The notes: a model not told the origin generated them from the sequence alone. A stretch of DNA of 64,000 bases from Sphingobacteriales bacterium (GCA_027483645.1 JAIXUD010000022.1:434001-498000), one strand, 5' to 3'; counted from the stretch's first letter, positions 9,420-19,343 are shown. Numbers and translations: made by a program.

Positions 9420-11102
9420 TCACTCCACCACCACCCCCGAATACCCTTCCAACCTATTGACCCAACTGGCCTGCGAAAGCATCAGCAATACTTTGCGCTC
9501 AGCCATTATGGGCATATCCACGGCATCCTTATTAAAGTTGAGCAGCACCAGCACCCGGTTCTCGCCCTCGCCGCGGTAGTAGCCCAGCACGTTTTTGGGT
9601 AAAGAATCTTCAGGCACCAACTCCATAACGGGGCTGGCGAACGCCGGATGGCTTTGCTTGAGGTGAAGCAGCCTGCGGTACACGGTCAACAGGCTCGTGG
9701 GGTCGGCTTCTTGGGTGGCTACGTTGGTAGTTTCGTAGCCTTCGGTTACGGGCAGCCAAGGGGTAGCGATGGCGGTAGTGAAGCCCGCGTTGGCGGTGCC
9801 GTCCCACTGCATGGGGGTGCGGCACTCGTCGCGGTTGAGGCTCTCGCTGGCCATGTTTACCATAAACTGCGGCAACCACTTATAGCGCAGCGCCAGCGAA
9901 TCTTGCGCCTGCTTGAGCGGTATGCGCGCCTGCACCATGCCTATTTCCTCGCCCATATACGTGTAGCTCACGCCGCGCACGGTAAGCTGCAGCATGGCCA
10001 GCAGCTTGGCCTTGGCCACATCGTTGCCGATGCGCGAGATGCTGCGCTTGCGGTCGTGGTTGCTAAACACCCACGTGGGCGTAAAAGGGTAGGGGAACTC
10101 CCCCTCCAGCTTGGCAATGAGCTTATGGAAGTACTTCGCCTCAAACTTAAACGCCAGCATTTCGAACAGGAACACGGTGTGCAGACCGTCGCGCTGCTCG
10201 CCGATGTACTGCTTGAGCACCTCGGGCTTGCCGAACACCTCGCCCACCAAGTAGCGGGGCGGGTTGTTGTATTCGTCCAGAACGGCCCGCAGCTCTTTAG
10301 CAAAAGCAAAGCTGCCGGGGTGATCTACCGTATGCTCCATGCGCTGGAAGAAGCCGTTGGGGTTGCTCTCGTTGGGCAGTATGGCAAAGCTGAACGGGTT
10401 GTCGCGAAACTGGTCGTCCTCGTACAGCGAGTTGAAGATATCGAGCCTAAAGCCGTCCACGCCCTTATCCAGCCAGTACCGCACATTGTCCAGCATCGCT
10501 TGGCGCACCTCGGGGTTGTGGTAGTTAAGGTCGGGCTGGAAGGGCAGGAACGTAGCCCAATACCACTCCTGCGTGTGCGCATCATATTGCCAGCCGCGGC
10601 CGCCAATCATCGCCTTCCAGTTGGTGGGCGGGTTTTTGTCCGGCCGTTTGCCCTTGCCCTCGCGCCACACATACCAGTCGCGCTTGGGGTTATCCTTGCT
10701 GCTCCTCGCTTCCACAAACCACGGGTGCTGGTTGCTGGTGTGGTTCATCACCATATCGAAGATGATGCGCATATCGCGCCGGTGCACCTCCGCAATCAGT
10801 TTATCGATGGTGGCCGGCGTGCCGTACTCCGGCGCGCAATCGCGGTAGTTGCTGATGTCGTACCCAAAATCCCCCTGCGGACTCGTAAAAAACGGCGACA
10901 CCCAAATAGCCGTAAACCCCATGCTCTTAATATAATCCAGCCGCTGGATTATCCCCTCCAAATCCCCGATGCCGTCGCCGTTGCTATCCTGGTACGAGCG
11001 CGGGTAAATTTGGTACACGGCGGCATTGCGCCACCATTCTTGGGTTTGTGCTTGGGTGGTGAGGGTCAGCATGAGTGCCAATGAAAGGAGGAGGGTTTTC
11101 AT
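9420..11102 (-). CDS. Secreted GH13 alpha-glucosidase / oligo-1,6-glucosidase
   Basis: This is a 560-residue GH13 enzyme with a signal peptide (MKTLLLSLALMLTLTTQAQ), so it acts in the periplasm or outside the cell. WRNAAVYQIYPRSYQDSNGD is the classic start of the alpha-glucosidase / oligo-1,6-glucosidase group. The catalytic set is present: nucleophile D221 in GFRLDIFN, acid/base E288 in LVGEVFG and third acid D350 in FSNHD. Family members hydrolyse alpha-1,4 or alpha-1,6 bonds at the non-reducing ends of malto- or isomalto-oligosaccharides; which one cannot be fixed by eye. No SusC/SusD pair lies near it. The gene is more GC-rich than the next one, and a long antisense open frame (9648-11084) is a by-product of that. 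Confidence 0.92.
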   Translation of the reverse strand: MKTLLLSLALMLTLTTQAQTQEWWRNAAVYQIYPRSYQDSNGDGIGDLEGIIQRLDYIKSMGFTAIWVSPFFTSPQGDFGYDISNYRDCAPEYGTPATIDKLIAEVHRRDMRIIFDMVMNHTSNQHPWFVEARSSKDNPKRDWYVWREGKGKRPDKNPPTNWKAMIGGRGWQYDAHTQEWYWATFLPFQPDLNYHNPEVRQAMLDNVRYWLDKGVDGFRLDIFNSLYEDDQFRDNPFSFAILPNESNPNGFFQRMEHTVDHPGSFAFAKELRAVLDEYNNPPRYLVGEVFGKPEVLKQYIGEQRDGLHTVFLFEMLAFKFEAKYFHKLIAKLEGEFPYPFTPTWVFSNHDRKRSISRIGNDVAKAKLLAMLQLTVRGVSYTYMGEEIGMVQARIPLKQAQDSLALRYKWLPQFMVNMASESLNRDECRTPMQWDGTANAGFTTAIATPWLPVTEGYETTNVATQEADPTSLLTVYRRLLHLKQSHPAFASPVMELVPEDSLPKNVLGYYRGEGENRVLVLLNFNKDAVDMPIMAERKVLLMLSQASWVNRLEGYSGVVVE

Positions 11103-11123
11103 TGGGTGTGAAGATAATTATTT

Positions 11124-11155
11124 GTTGCGGGTTACGAGTTACGGGTTACGAGTTG
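11124..11155. repeat. Heptamer array, GTTACGR family (no close inverted partner)
   Basis: Units GTTGCGG, GTTACGA, GTTACGG, GTTACGA, GTTG, located 21 nt upstream of the glucosidase start codon. No inverted copy is visible within 1 kb. Confidence 0.75.
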
Positions 11156-11502
11156 TTTCTACATAACATCTGTCACCCCGACCTTTTCGGAGGGGTCTCT
11201 TTATGATTGGGTAGTTAAGGTGCGGTTGTGTATAACATTGTCAAAGCCCAGCGTGTCATCCTGAGCCGTGTCGAAGGGTGCAAGCGATTGCTTTGCACTC
11301 CGCAGTTTTTCACGAAGGAGTGCCACATGCGGGTGGTGAAGGTGCAGTTTTGTGGTTGAGGTTGTGCGGGGTTGGGGAGCCTAGTTCTTGGCGGCACTGT
11401 TCATGTTACGCGATGAGGCGAAGCTTCTTACCTTCAGTGCCACGGGAGGCACAGCTTCCGCAGAGTACGGGGGAATTGAAAGAATAATTATGGCTTATTT
11501 TC
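11156..11502. repeat. Non-coding gap with dispersed-repeat fragments
   Basis: No credible gene is seen here. A fragment of the type GTCACCCCGAC...CGGAGGGGTCTC lies at about 11170-11202. A TCATCCTGAGCCGTGTCGAAGGGTGC sequence lies at about 11252, and its near copy at about 62721 is also followed by AGCGATTGCT. Both belong to short repeat types that are widespread in this phylum. Confidence 0.6.
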
Positions 11503-13983
11503 CTAAGGCCTTTTGTGTATTACAGCTTCTCTTATTATTTTAAAATTTTTCATGGTTTCGTTATCCGAGATGAAGTGATTGTATTGATAGTAATCCTCAA
11601 CATAGGGAAAAATAACCCTAGCTAATGCCTCAGCTTTACCCCCCGCATCTATCACATCCTGCAAATAGTCTTTAAAGGCATTAGGTGATGGAAAATATTG
11701 TTTAATAAATGCATCAAAACCATAATGATTGTTATCATCAAATTGGCTAAGTAATCCCACTGATTGATATAAGTAATCGTGGGGATAAAGGGTTATTAAA
11801 CGTCTAAATTCTTCTAATGCACAGGTACTTAATATAATGTTGTTATGCGGATCTAGGCTTTCTTTTGTATTTCTAAATAATGTCCACGCCTCATCTGTTA
11901 TACCCTTTGTTTGTTCATCCGAACAATATTTTTTAAATAAATCGCATAACATAGATTGAAGTTCAATCCTGCTAAAAGCTTTTAAGCCATCTTCAGGATT
12001 TCCATATAAGTACTCTTTTAAAAACATTTCCAAAATGGTGGATTCTACCACGTAAGGGTATTCTGCATTGTAATAAAGAATTGTTTTTAAGAAATTATTG
12101 TAATCTGTCTCAAAGCCCTTATAATAATTTCGGGCAATTTCTTCCAATAGGACAATTCTCTTGGCTAATAGATAATGAAAATTATGGTGAAGTTTTCTAT
12201 TAATGTGAATCGCAGCCGCTAGATTTAACTCTAATTCCTCCTTGTTCTCAAAAATTTCTTGATTGTTAATTATTTCATAAACCTCGCCGATTGCTTCCTG
12301 ATTTAATCCATCGAGATATGCTATAAATGCATTGACACCTTTAGTTTTGGCAATGCGAAAATCCTTCAGACGTATTTTCGAAAATAGTGTATAGCCAAAA
12401 TACAAGAGATAATTATCTCCATGAAATTTGCAGAAATCTCTATTGTTGATATTGTTTTTTTTAAACAAGTTTATAGTTAACATTTTAACTACTTCATGTT
12501 GCAGCATCGTTTTAATAACTGCGTTAGTTACTTTGTCATCTGGAACTAGCTGCCATTCTTCGCATGGCGTCAATGCGCCCACGGGTTTAGGTTGCATCAA
12601 CGTCTTACCTCTTAAACCTAAGTAAATCTCAGGAAACCGAATTTTAAGAATTATCAAAGAGATTAATTGGTCAAGATTGATATCTTCAAACGAAATAAAG
12701 TGCAGCGCTAGTTTTAGCTCATTAACTGCTCTAACTACCTCCCTTAGATTGTCAAAAGGCTCAAACACGCTTGACTTAAATGTAAATTTTCCTGTATTAG
12801 CAATGCCTGCAAGAGCTATTTGTATTCTATCATTTCTGTCTTTAGGGAGTAATTCCCTTGCTAATTGTTCAAATTTATCTTTCAGTATGTCCTTTTTATA
12901 GTCGTGTAAATAATACTCTAGTTGGAATATTTTATCAGTGAAACGCTTTTGGCCTGTGTCGCCTTCTTCCATTTTAATTTTATCAAAATCGTATGCCACA
13001 ATGAAGACCACATTCCTAAAATTGAAGGCACTTCTAATTATTCTAAAAACAACCTCCCTTTCATCAAAGTGTAACCTATCTAAATCATCAATTATTATGA
13101 CAACTTTTCGATTAAGCTTTTCAAAGCTTTGGCTTATACTAGTATGTAGTTGATCATAGCTTTTGTCTGAATCGAAAAAATTAAATAGGTTTCCTAGTAG
13201 TTTATAATTACCACCTTCGATAAAGCTGTTAAGCTTGGTCAGATAAGTGTCTAAAACATTTGATAGCTCAGGATCGTATTTCCTCAGAGTATTTATTAAA
13301 TTTTTATAGAACATGGAGAACAAGTCTTCTCTATTGCTATCATATTTCCATGGGTTAAATTCTACTGTTATAATGTTGTCCTTCTTTAGTCTTTCTAAAA
13401 TGAAGGAAATAAAAATACTTTTACCACTTCCCCATGGCGCAACTATTCCAATTGCAAATGAATTTTCATTCTCTAAATTGCAAATAATGTCTGCAACATG
13501 AGTAGCGTGAGCCTTGCGCTTTAATACGTCTTCTTTATTGAATGCCGAATGATTATCTTCCAAAAGCAATGGAACATTGTTATGTTTTGGCATATCTAAC
13601 ATTCTATTTTTCCAAACAGTTATTAATGGCAGCAGAAGTATGAGTAATAGATCAATCTCATATAAGCCATTTAAAAATGGTGACTCTATTAGAATCCATT
13701 GACCATAGGCCAGCCTAAACGTAAATACATAATACATACTTATCAACAATAGTATTAAACTGCTTGATGTTGTTAAGGTACTTTTCCTGAATTGATATAT
13801 AAACCATGCAACTGATCCAAAAGCTGCTAATAGTAATATTGCAGATAGCAAGGGTGTAAGGTCAACAAATTGATTGTATAGCCCATTAAATTTCGGGATT
13901 AAAGTGTTATTAACACCTTTCTGAAAGATAAATAATAACCCAATTAATACGGCGATAAATTTGTGGGATTTTGTAATGTACAT
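11503..13983 (-). CDS. KAP family P-loop NTPase, membrane-anchored
   Basis: The protein has 826 residues. Four hydrophobic segments lie in the first ~125 residues (about 9-20, 42-65, 76-90, 108-124), anchoring it in the inner membrane. The cytoplasmic NTPase domain carries Walker A IVAPWGSGKS with Lys188 and Walker B KVVIIIDDLDRL near 296-307. The insertion of the membrane segments near the NTPase core and the FNPWKYD motif are typical of KAP NTPases. The C-terminal ~400 residues are helical and unassigned. KAP members include the phage-exclusion protein PifA and the ATPase QatA of the Qat defence system, so defence is possible, but no partner gene is present. The gene is visibly AT-richer than its neighbours, which suggests horizontal acquisition. 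Confidence 0.9.
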   Translation of the reverse strand: MYITKSHKFIAVLIGLLFIFQKGVNNTLIPKFNGLYNQFVDLTPLLSAILLLAAFGSVAWFIYQFRKSTLTTSSSLILLLISMYYVFTFRLAYGQWILIESPFLNGLYEIDLLLILLLPLITVWKNRMLDMPKHNNVPLLLEDNHSAFNKEDVLKRKAHATHVADIICNLENENSFAIGIVAPWGSGKSIFISFILERLKKDNIITVEFNPWKYDSNREDLFSMFYKNLINTLRKYDPELSNVLDTYLTKLNSFIEGGNYKLLGNLFNFFDSDKSYDQLHTSISQSFEKLNRKVVIIIDDLDRLHFDEREVVFRIIRSAFNFRNVVFIVAYDFDKIKMEEGDTGQKRFTDKIFQLEYYLHDYKKDILKDKFEQLARELLPKDRNDRIQIALAGIANTGKFTFKSSVFEPFDNLREVVRAVNELKLALHFISFEDINLDQLISLIILKIRFPEIYLGLRGKTLMQPKPVGALTPCEEWQLVPDDKVTNAVIKTMLQHEVVKMLTINLFKKNNINNRDFCKFHGDNYLLYFGYTLFSKIRLKDFRIAKTKGVNAFIAYLDGLNQEAIGEVYEIINNQEIFENKEELELNLAAAIHINRKLHHNFHYLLAKRIVLLEEIARNYYKGFETDYNNFLKTILYYNAEYPYVVESTILEMFLKEYLYGNPEDGLKAFSRIELQSMLCDLFKKYCSDEQTKGITDEAWTLFRNTKESLDPHNNIILSTCALEEFRRLITLYPHDYLYQSVGLLSQFDDNNHYGFDAFIKQYFPSPNAFKDYLQDVIDAGGKAEALARVIFPYVEDYYQYNHFISDNETMKNFKIIREAVIHKRP

Positions 13984-14426
13984 CTCAATCTTATAGTAAT
14001 GAAATAATTTAAAGTGTAAAATAATAAATTGGCACGGCTTTTCTCATCTAGCGCATAATTCAACTTGAGCTTCTTTAGGAATATTAGGTAACGATACTGT
14101 TTATTAAACTTTGCTTATCAAACAGAATTTATTAACAATTCACAGCCCACGTACTTTGTGGATAACGGAAAAACACTTGCAAAATCTTTAGATTTCAGTT
14201 ACTCTTGTGATATTAAACAAAGAAGGACAGCCTCAACTTTTCGACGGTTGGCTGTCCTTCCAAACATAATGCAACATGGTGAGATATTGTATCCGTAAAC
14301 GTTTTGTGCGTGCTTGCGCTGATTTTATAGAGTATGAAGAATGGTTCTCTGATGGCACTATCGAATTTGCTGCGTATTACCTGAGAAACTCCCCCCATCT
14401 CGGGTAAGTATGTTATATCATATCTG

Positions 14427-14570
14427 GCGCAAGTTTTTCAACTTGTGTCTATTATGGGGCAAGTATTTACTTGCTAAATATAACATGGTAAACACACCAA
14501 TCAATATACATACTACGGATAGCAAGTAAATACTTGCCCTAAGTTTAAGCACAAGTTGAAAAACTTGCGC
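14427..14570. repeat. Palindromic element with two perfect arm pairs
   Basis: The outer arms of 21 bp (14427-14447 and 14550-14570) are perfectly complementary. The inner arms of 19 bp (14457-14475 and 14521-14539) are also perfect. Spacers between the arms are 9-10 nt and the loop is 45 nt. Arm cores read CAAGTTTTTCAACTTG and CAAGTATTTACTTG, which are themselves near-palindromes. Confidence 0.9.
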
Positions 14571-14705
14571 TAGATGTAAGTTGCCCTTTTCTGTAAATGC
14601 ATCTTATTGAATGTCAATCAATTACACAATCTAGCATCCTCACAACTACCTGTTAATCAACCACCTACATCTTCTCAACCCCGCCCCACGCAAACCGTTG
14701 CTATT

Positions 14706-15396
14706 ACTCACTTCGTGGACGACAAAACCCTTGGCACCACAGACGACTGACGACAGACCACGGGTGCTGCAAAAGCCCAGAGAGCAGTGAAGCAGCTCCC
14801 CTCCTTTTTTCAAGAGCCTGTCCTGAGCTTTTGTCGAAGGAAGGGGTTGGGGGTGGTCAGCGCGTAATCCTCATCAATACTCACTTCGTGGACGACAAAA
14901 CTGGGGGTAACAACCATTTCCAAGTCGAGGCAGCAGTGGGCTAATTGCAGGTGTAGTGCTCGTCCGTGGCTCGCCTTCGTGAAGGACTTCGGCTCGCTAT
15001 GCAATCGCTGGCGCCCTTCGACGGAGCCTGTCCTGAGCTTTTGTCGAAGGGCTCAGGGTGACAGCTGGTTTCCACTCTGTAATTCCCATCAATACTCACT
15101 TCATGGACGACATAAGTCGATTGGTCCATGGACTGAAGCTATCGGTGGGCGGTGAAGCAGCTCCCCTCCTTCGCGAGGCTTTTTTGAGCGTTTGGCCAAG
15201 GAGGGGTTGGGGGTGGTCAGCGTGTAACTCGCATAAATGCTCACTTCGTGGACGACAAAACTGGGGGTGCATTAGGTAATTCAAGTTCACCACTTAGCGG
15301 CCCGAAGGTCCCTCGTGAAAAACTCGGGATGACAGATATTTTATTGACAGTTTAGCACGCAACCCTCATCAACACTCACTTTGTGGACGACAAAAC
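14706..15396. repeat. Five-copy interspersed direct repeat
   Basis: A 23-bp unit with core ACTCACTTCGTGGACGACAA occurs at 14706, 14879, 15094, 15239 and 15374, mostly preceded by CAT(C/A)AA. Copies are 135-215 bp apart and tolerate one to three changes. A truncated sixth copy lies at 62851-62864. The spacing is irregular and far longer than CRISPR spacers. Two copies are the ends of a larger ~120-bp repeated unit (14787-14908 and 15152-15268). Confidence 0.85.
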
Positions 15397-15522
15397 GTCC
15401 ATGGTCAATGGACTGCTTTAAACCAATCAACCAGTCAACAAAAATTTACATTGCTATGACAATAGCATTCGTTCCTTAACCAAAGGAAGCGGAACTTTGC
15501 AACCGGAAACATATCCCCTACC

Positions 15523-18381
15523 ATGCGCTACCTAGTTCTGTTCTTGCTGGGCCTTACGGCCACTACGCTTGCTGCCCAAACCGATGCTGCCAAAGAGCAG
15601 GTGTTTTTGCAAAATGCCCGCCAGTTGATATACGAGGGTAAGCGCTCGGGCGAGGGGTACTTTTCGCAAGACGGCAAGAAGCTAATCTTCCAGAGCGAGC
15701 GCGAGGTGGACAACCCGTTTTACCAAATCTACATCCTCGACCTGGAGACGGGCGACATTGAGCGGGTATCGCCGGGCACGGGCAAAACCACCTGCGCCTA
15801 CTTCCAGTGGAACGGCGACAAGGTGCTGTACAGCAGTACCCACCAAGACCCAGAGGCCAAAAAGAAGCAGCAGACCGAAATAGATTTCCGCAACAGTGGC
15901 CAAAAGCGCCGCTATAGCTGGGATTATGACGAGACGATGGACATCTTCGCCAGCCAGCAAGATGGCAGCAAGGCCGTGAACCTGACCAACGTATTGGGCT
16001 ACGATGCCGAGGGCAGCTACAGCCCCGATGGCAAGAAGATTGCCTTTTGCAGCATGCGCGATGCCTACGGCCGCAAGCTTTCGCCCGAGGAGCAAAAGCA
16101 GATGGAGATTGATGCCTCGTACTACGGCGAGATATACATTATGGATGCCGACGGCAAGAACGTGAAGCGCCTTACCAACTACAGCGGCTACGATGGCGGG
16201 CCGTTCTTCTCGCCCGATGGCAAGCGCATTATCTGGCGCCGGTTTACCCCCGATGGCAAAAGTGCGGACATCTACACGATGAAGATTGACGGCACGGACC
16301 TGAAGCGGGTTACCGAGTTCAAGGCAATGAGCTGGGCGCCGTATTACCACCCCACGCAGGAGTATATCATCTTCGCCAGCAACAAGCTGGGTTTCCAAAA
16401 CTTTGAGCTGTATATAGTGGATACCGCTGGCCTCAAGGAGCCCGTGCAGATAACCCACACTGATGGTTTCGACGGCTTGCCAGTGTTCTCGCCAGATGGC
16501 ACCAAACTAAGCTGGACTAGCAACCGCACTTCGGGTGGTATCTCCCAAATCTTCTATGCCAACTGGAACCACACCGCGGCACTAGATGCTTTGAAGAAAG
16601 CACCACTTAAAGGCCAAGGTGGTAATGGTTTTACCCCTACTATCTCCGCAAAGGAGCTTCAAAATAAGGTAGAGTACTTGGCTTCCGACTCGTTGGAGGG
16701 CCGCATGACGGGCAGCAAAGGTATACAAGCCGCAGAGGCTTATATCTCGAAGCTGTTCAACAACTTAGGTTTAAAGCCCGTGGGCAAATTGAAAGACTAT
16801 AAGCATGCTTTTGAGTTTGTAAGCAAAACGCAGGTAAACAAGGAGCAAAGCCAGTTTAGCATTACCATTGGCGGCAAGCGTGAATATAAAGAGGTGTTTA
16901 CCCATTGGTTGCCACAATCGTTTAGTATGAACGGCAGCGCCAGTGGCGACGTAGTTTTTGTGGGCTATGGCATCAAGTCGGCAGATAAGTCGGCGGTAGA
17001 TTACAACTCTTACGATGGTTTGGATGTGAAAGGCAAGATAGTAGTAGTATTCAATGGCACGCCGCCGCACCTGAGTGATGCCGATGAAAAGGAACTGCTA
17101 CGCTACAGCACCCAGCGCTATAAGGCTTTGGTGGCGCGAGAGCTGGGTGCAGTGGGTATCATCTTCGTAAGCGAATTGGAGAACACATTTGGCGGTGTAA
17201 ATCAAGAGAACACACCTGGCAATAGCGGTATTGTTGCCGTTACTATCAACCCTTCCGTAGCCGACCAACTGTTTAAAGGCAGTAAGCTTACCGTAGCCGA
17301 TTTGAAGGCGCGTTACAAGGAGTTCAACCCGCACGTGAAGAACGAAACCGCACTAAAGGACGTGAAAATTGACCTGAAAGTAACGCTGGACAAGGTGCAA
17401 AAAACCGACTACAACGTACTGGGCATGATACCTGCCAGCAACGGCAGCGACAAGTACATCTTCATTGGTGGCCACTACGACCACCTAGGCTATGGCGAAA
17501 CCAGCAGCCTAGCCAATGGTGCCGATAAGAATGACATACACAACGGTGCCGACGACAATGCATCGGGTACGGCGACGGTGATTGAACTGGCGGAGTACTT
17601 CGCCCAAGTAAAGAAAGACCACCCAGAGCTGATTACCCGCAACCTGGTATTTATACTATGGAGTGGTGAGGAGCTGGGCCTGGTAGGCTCGCATAAGTTT
17701 GCCGCCGACACGGTGGTGAATATGAAGAACGTGGAGGCCTACATTAACTTTGATATGGTGGGCCGCTTGAAGGATAACAAGCTGATGGCACAAGGCTTGG
17801 GCTCATCAACAGGCTGGAAGAAGCTGCTGGAGAAGAAGAACATTGCGGCGGGCTTCAACCTGATAATGCAAGATGACCCATACGTACCTACCGATGCCAT
17901 GAGTCTGTACCAAGCGGGAGTGCCGGTGTTGGCGCTGTTTACCGGCATACACGATGATTACCACCGCCCAAGCGACGACGCTGACAAGATTGACTACCCA
18001 GGCATGGAGCGTATTGCCAAGCTGGCGCAGGGAGTTATTGATGAATTGCTGAAAGGCGCGCCTATAGATTACTTGAAAGTAGAGATGAGCAATAGCAAAG
18101 CTGGCGGAACCAAAGGTTTCAGCGTGTACTTGGGTACCATACCCGATTATGTGGCAGAGGTGAAAGGAGTGAGGCTAAGCGGTGTTCGCCCCGGTGCCCC
18201 AGCGGAGAAAGCAGGGCTGAAGGAAGGCGATATTATCATTAAACTCGCTGGCAAGCAGATTAACGACGTGTACGATTACACCAATGTATTGGGCGATTTG
18301 CAACCTGACAAAACCGTGGAAATCGTCATCATGCGCGAAAATGTTGAAAAGGTGCTGGAGATTACCCCCGGGGTAAAGTAA
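15523..18381 (+). CDS. Secreted M28 metallopeptidase with PD40 propeller, PA and PDZ domains
   Basis: The product has 952 residues and a signal peptide (MRYLVLFLLGLTATTLAAQ). TolB-like PD40 propeller repeats cover about 40-330 (GSYSPDGKKIAF, GGPFFSPDGKRIIW, GLPVFSPDGTKLSW). A PA-like insert with VVFVGYGIKS follows near 480-560. The M28 core has the two-zinc ligand set in order: IGGHYDH (about 649), NGADDNASG (about 673), SGEELGLVG (about 714), FDMVGR (about 744) and HDDYHRPSDD (about 810). A PDZ domain (VRPGAPAEKAGLKEGDII) closes the protein. It is likely an aminopeptidase acting outside the cytoplasm, with the propeller and PDZ domains for substrate handling. The FkbM gene converges from the other side, 15 nt away, with no obvious terminator. 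Confidence 0.93.
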   Translation: MRYLVLFLLGLTATTLAAQTDAAKEQVFLQNARQLIYEGKRSGEGYFSQDGKKLIFQSEREVDNPFYQIYILDLETGDIERVSPGTGKTTCAYFQWNGDKVLYSSTHQDPEAKKKQQTEIDFRNSGQKRRYSWDYDETMDIFASQQDGSKAVNLTNVLGYDAEGSYSPDGKKIAFCSMRDAYGRKLSPEEQKQMEIDASYYGEIYIMDADGKNVKRLTNYSGYDGGPFFSPDGKRIIWRRFTPDGKSADIYTMKIDGTDLKRVTEFKAMSWAPYYHPTQEYIIFASNKLGFQNFELYIVDTAGLKEPVQITHTDGFDGLPVFSPDGTKLSWTSNRTSGGISQIFYANWNHTAALDALKKAPLKGQGGNGFTPTISAKELQNKVEYLASDSLEGRMTGSKGIQAAEAYISKLFNNLGLKPVGKLKDYKHAFEFVSKTQVNKEQSQFSITIGGKREYKEVFTHWLPQSFSMNGSASGDVVFVGYGIKSADKSAVDYNSYDGLDVKGKIVVVFNGTPPHLSDADEKELLRYSTQRYKALVARELGAVGIIFVSELENTFGGVNQENTPGNSGIVAVTINPSVADQLFKGSKLTVADLKARYKEFNPHVKNETALKDVKIDLKVTLDKVQKTDYNVLGMIPASNGSDKYIFIGGHYDHLGYGETSSLANGADKNDIHNGADDNASGTATVIELAEYFAQVKKDHPELITRNLVFILWSGEELGLVGSHKFAADTVVNMKNVEAYINFDMVGRLKDNKLMAQGLGSSTGWKKLLEKKNIAAGFNLIMQDDPYVPTDAMSLYQAGVPVLALFTGIHDDYHRPSDDADKIDYPGMERIAKLAQGVIDELLKGAPIDYLKVEMSNSKAGGTKGFSVYLGTIPDYVAEVKGVRLSGVRPGAPAEKAGLKEGDIIIKLAGKQINDVYDYTNVLGDLQPDKTVEIVIMRENVEKVLEITPGVK

Positions 18382-18396
18382 GCAGCGGTCTAGCAC

Positions 18397-19317
18397 TTAG
18401 GCTATAAACACCACATTGTCAGATTCCCAGCCGCTTTGCTTAAGGTGGGCGATGATGTCGGTGCAAAGCTCTGGTTCGCCTTGGGCGTTCAAGATGTGAA
18501 TGCGGTAGCCCAAGTCTTTAAGCATACCCACAGCCTTTTTATGACCCGTGTTTTTGTCGGGGTTAGCTAGGTATTCCATTATAATAGTGGGCTTGTGCTG
18601 CTTGAAGTATTCCAGCCCGCCACGCACTACCATATCTTCCGCGCCCTCGACATCAATTTTGATTAGGGTAGGGTTGAATTGTTGCTCGGCCAAAAGAGTG
18701 GTAAGGTCGTATCCCTGTATTTTTACCTGCTTGGGGGCATTGGCTTTGTACCACTCTTCCTTTTCATATTGCTTGCCAATAATGGAGTTGTATTCCGAAA
18801 GCAGCACTGGGAACTCATTAAACGTTATTTCTTCCTGCTTATCGCTTAAGGCAATGTTTTGGGAAGTAACCCGCTTTCTATCCTCCACGTTTTTCAAAAG
18901 CACTTTATAGGTCGCGGGGGATGCTTCCACGGAAATTACCTTGCCGTTTGCACCTACCAAGCAAGCGCCAAGCAAAGTGAAGTAACCGAAGTGCGCCCCC
19001 ACATCCAAAAACTGCGCACCGTCGTTCAGGTTCTTAACCATATACCGGGCCAGGCGAATTTCGGAAGGATGGGTTTTGCCACCGGTAAGGTAGATGTCGG
19101 TAGCTGAGGGCAGTATTATGTTTATTGGTTGACCGAAGAAAGTACGTGCCACCGTCATCATACCCTTTTTGGTATAGCGATAGATGAGCCATTTATAGCC
19201 CTGCGCTGTAAAGTAGCGGCCCGGAACACTCATCAAACGCAGGATTTTGGAGGCATTCGCCAAGCGCTCCACCTTATCCAGGTTTTTCAGCATTAAGGGT
19301 CTATCGGGGGTATTCAT
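18397..19317 (-). CDS. FkbM family SAM-dependent methyltransferase
   Basis: The 306-residue protein has the class I methyltransferase glycine motif FLDVGAHFGYFTLLG and the acidic SAM-binding strand VISVEASPATYKVL. It also has the FkbM signature TLIKIDVEGAEDMVVRGGLE followed by PTIIMEYLAN. FkbM enzymes O-methylate sugars or polyketides; here a surface glycan is the most likely substrate, but no glycosyltransferases lie nearby. The N-terminal ~80 residues precede the catalytic core and look helical and basic. An inverted pair of GTTACGR heptamer arrays lies just upstream of the start (19344-19443). Confidence 0.88.
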   Translation of the reverse strand: MNTPDRPLMLKNLDKVERLANASKILRLMSVPGRYFTAQGYKWLIYRYTKKGMMTVARTFFGQPINIILPSATDIYLTGGKTHPSEIRLARYMVKNLNDGAQFLDVGAHFGYFTLLGACLVGANGKVISVEASPATYKVLLKNVEDRKRVTSQNIALSDKQEEITFNEFPVLLSEYNSIIGKQYEKEEWYKANAPKQVKIQGYDLTTLLAEQQFNPTLIKIDVEGAEDMVVRGGLEYFKQHKPTIIMEYLANPDKNTGHKKAVGMLKDLGYRIHILNAQGEPELCTDIIAHLKQSGWESDNVVFIA

Positions 19318-19343
19318 GTATCAAATATAAGCAATTGGGGATG

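Larger units (their letters stand above)
13984..15522. repeat. 1.5-kb non-coding repeat field
   Basis: I see no gene in this stretch. It contains a perfect-arm palindrome (14427-14570), a five-copy 23-bp direct repeat (14706-15396), two copies of a longer ~120-bp unit starting GTGAAGCAGCTCCCC (14787 and 15152), and GTCCTGAGCTTTTGTCGAAGG fragments near 14818 and 15028. It also holds heptamer-like arrays at 14737-14764 and 15102-15135. It separates the KAP NTPase from the M28 peptidase gene. Confidence 0.8.

Noticed and set aside
9648-11084. A 478-codon open frame antisense to the GH13 glucosidase
   Set aside because: It lies fully opposite a gene with an intact signal peptide and all catalytic residues. 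The translation is Val/His/Arg-rich and resembles no family; it results from GC-rich codon use on the other strand.
14706-15396. CRISPR-like array
   Set aside because: Repeats are imperfect, spaced 135-215 bp apart irregularly, and the spacers themselves contain duplicated blocks. No cas genes are present.
13984-15522. A hidden gene or tRNA in the repeat field after the KAP NTPase
   Set aside because: The open frames are short, differ in composition from real genes and coincide with repeats. I found no cloverleaf.
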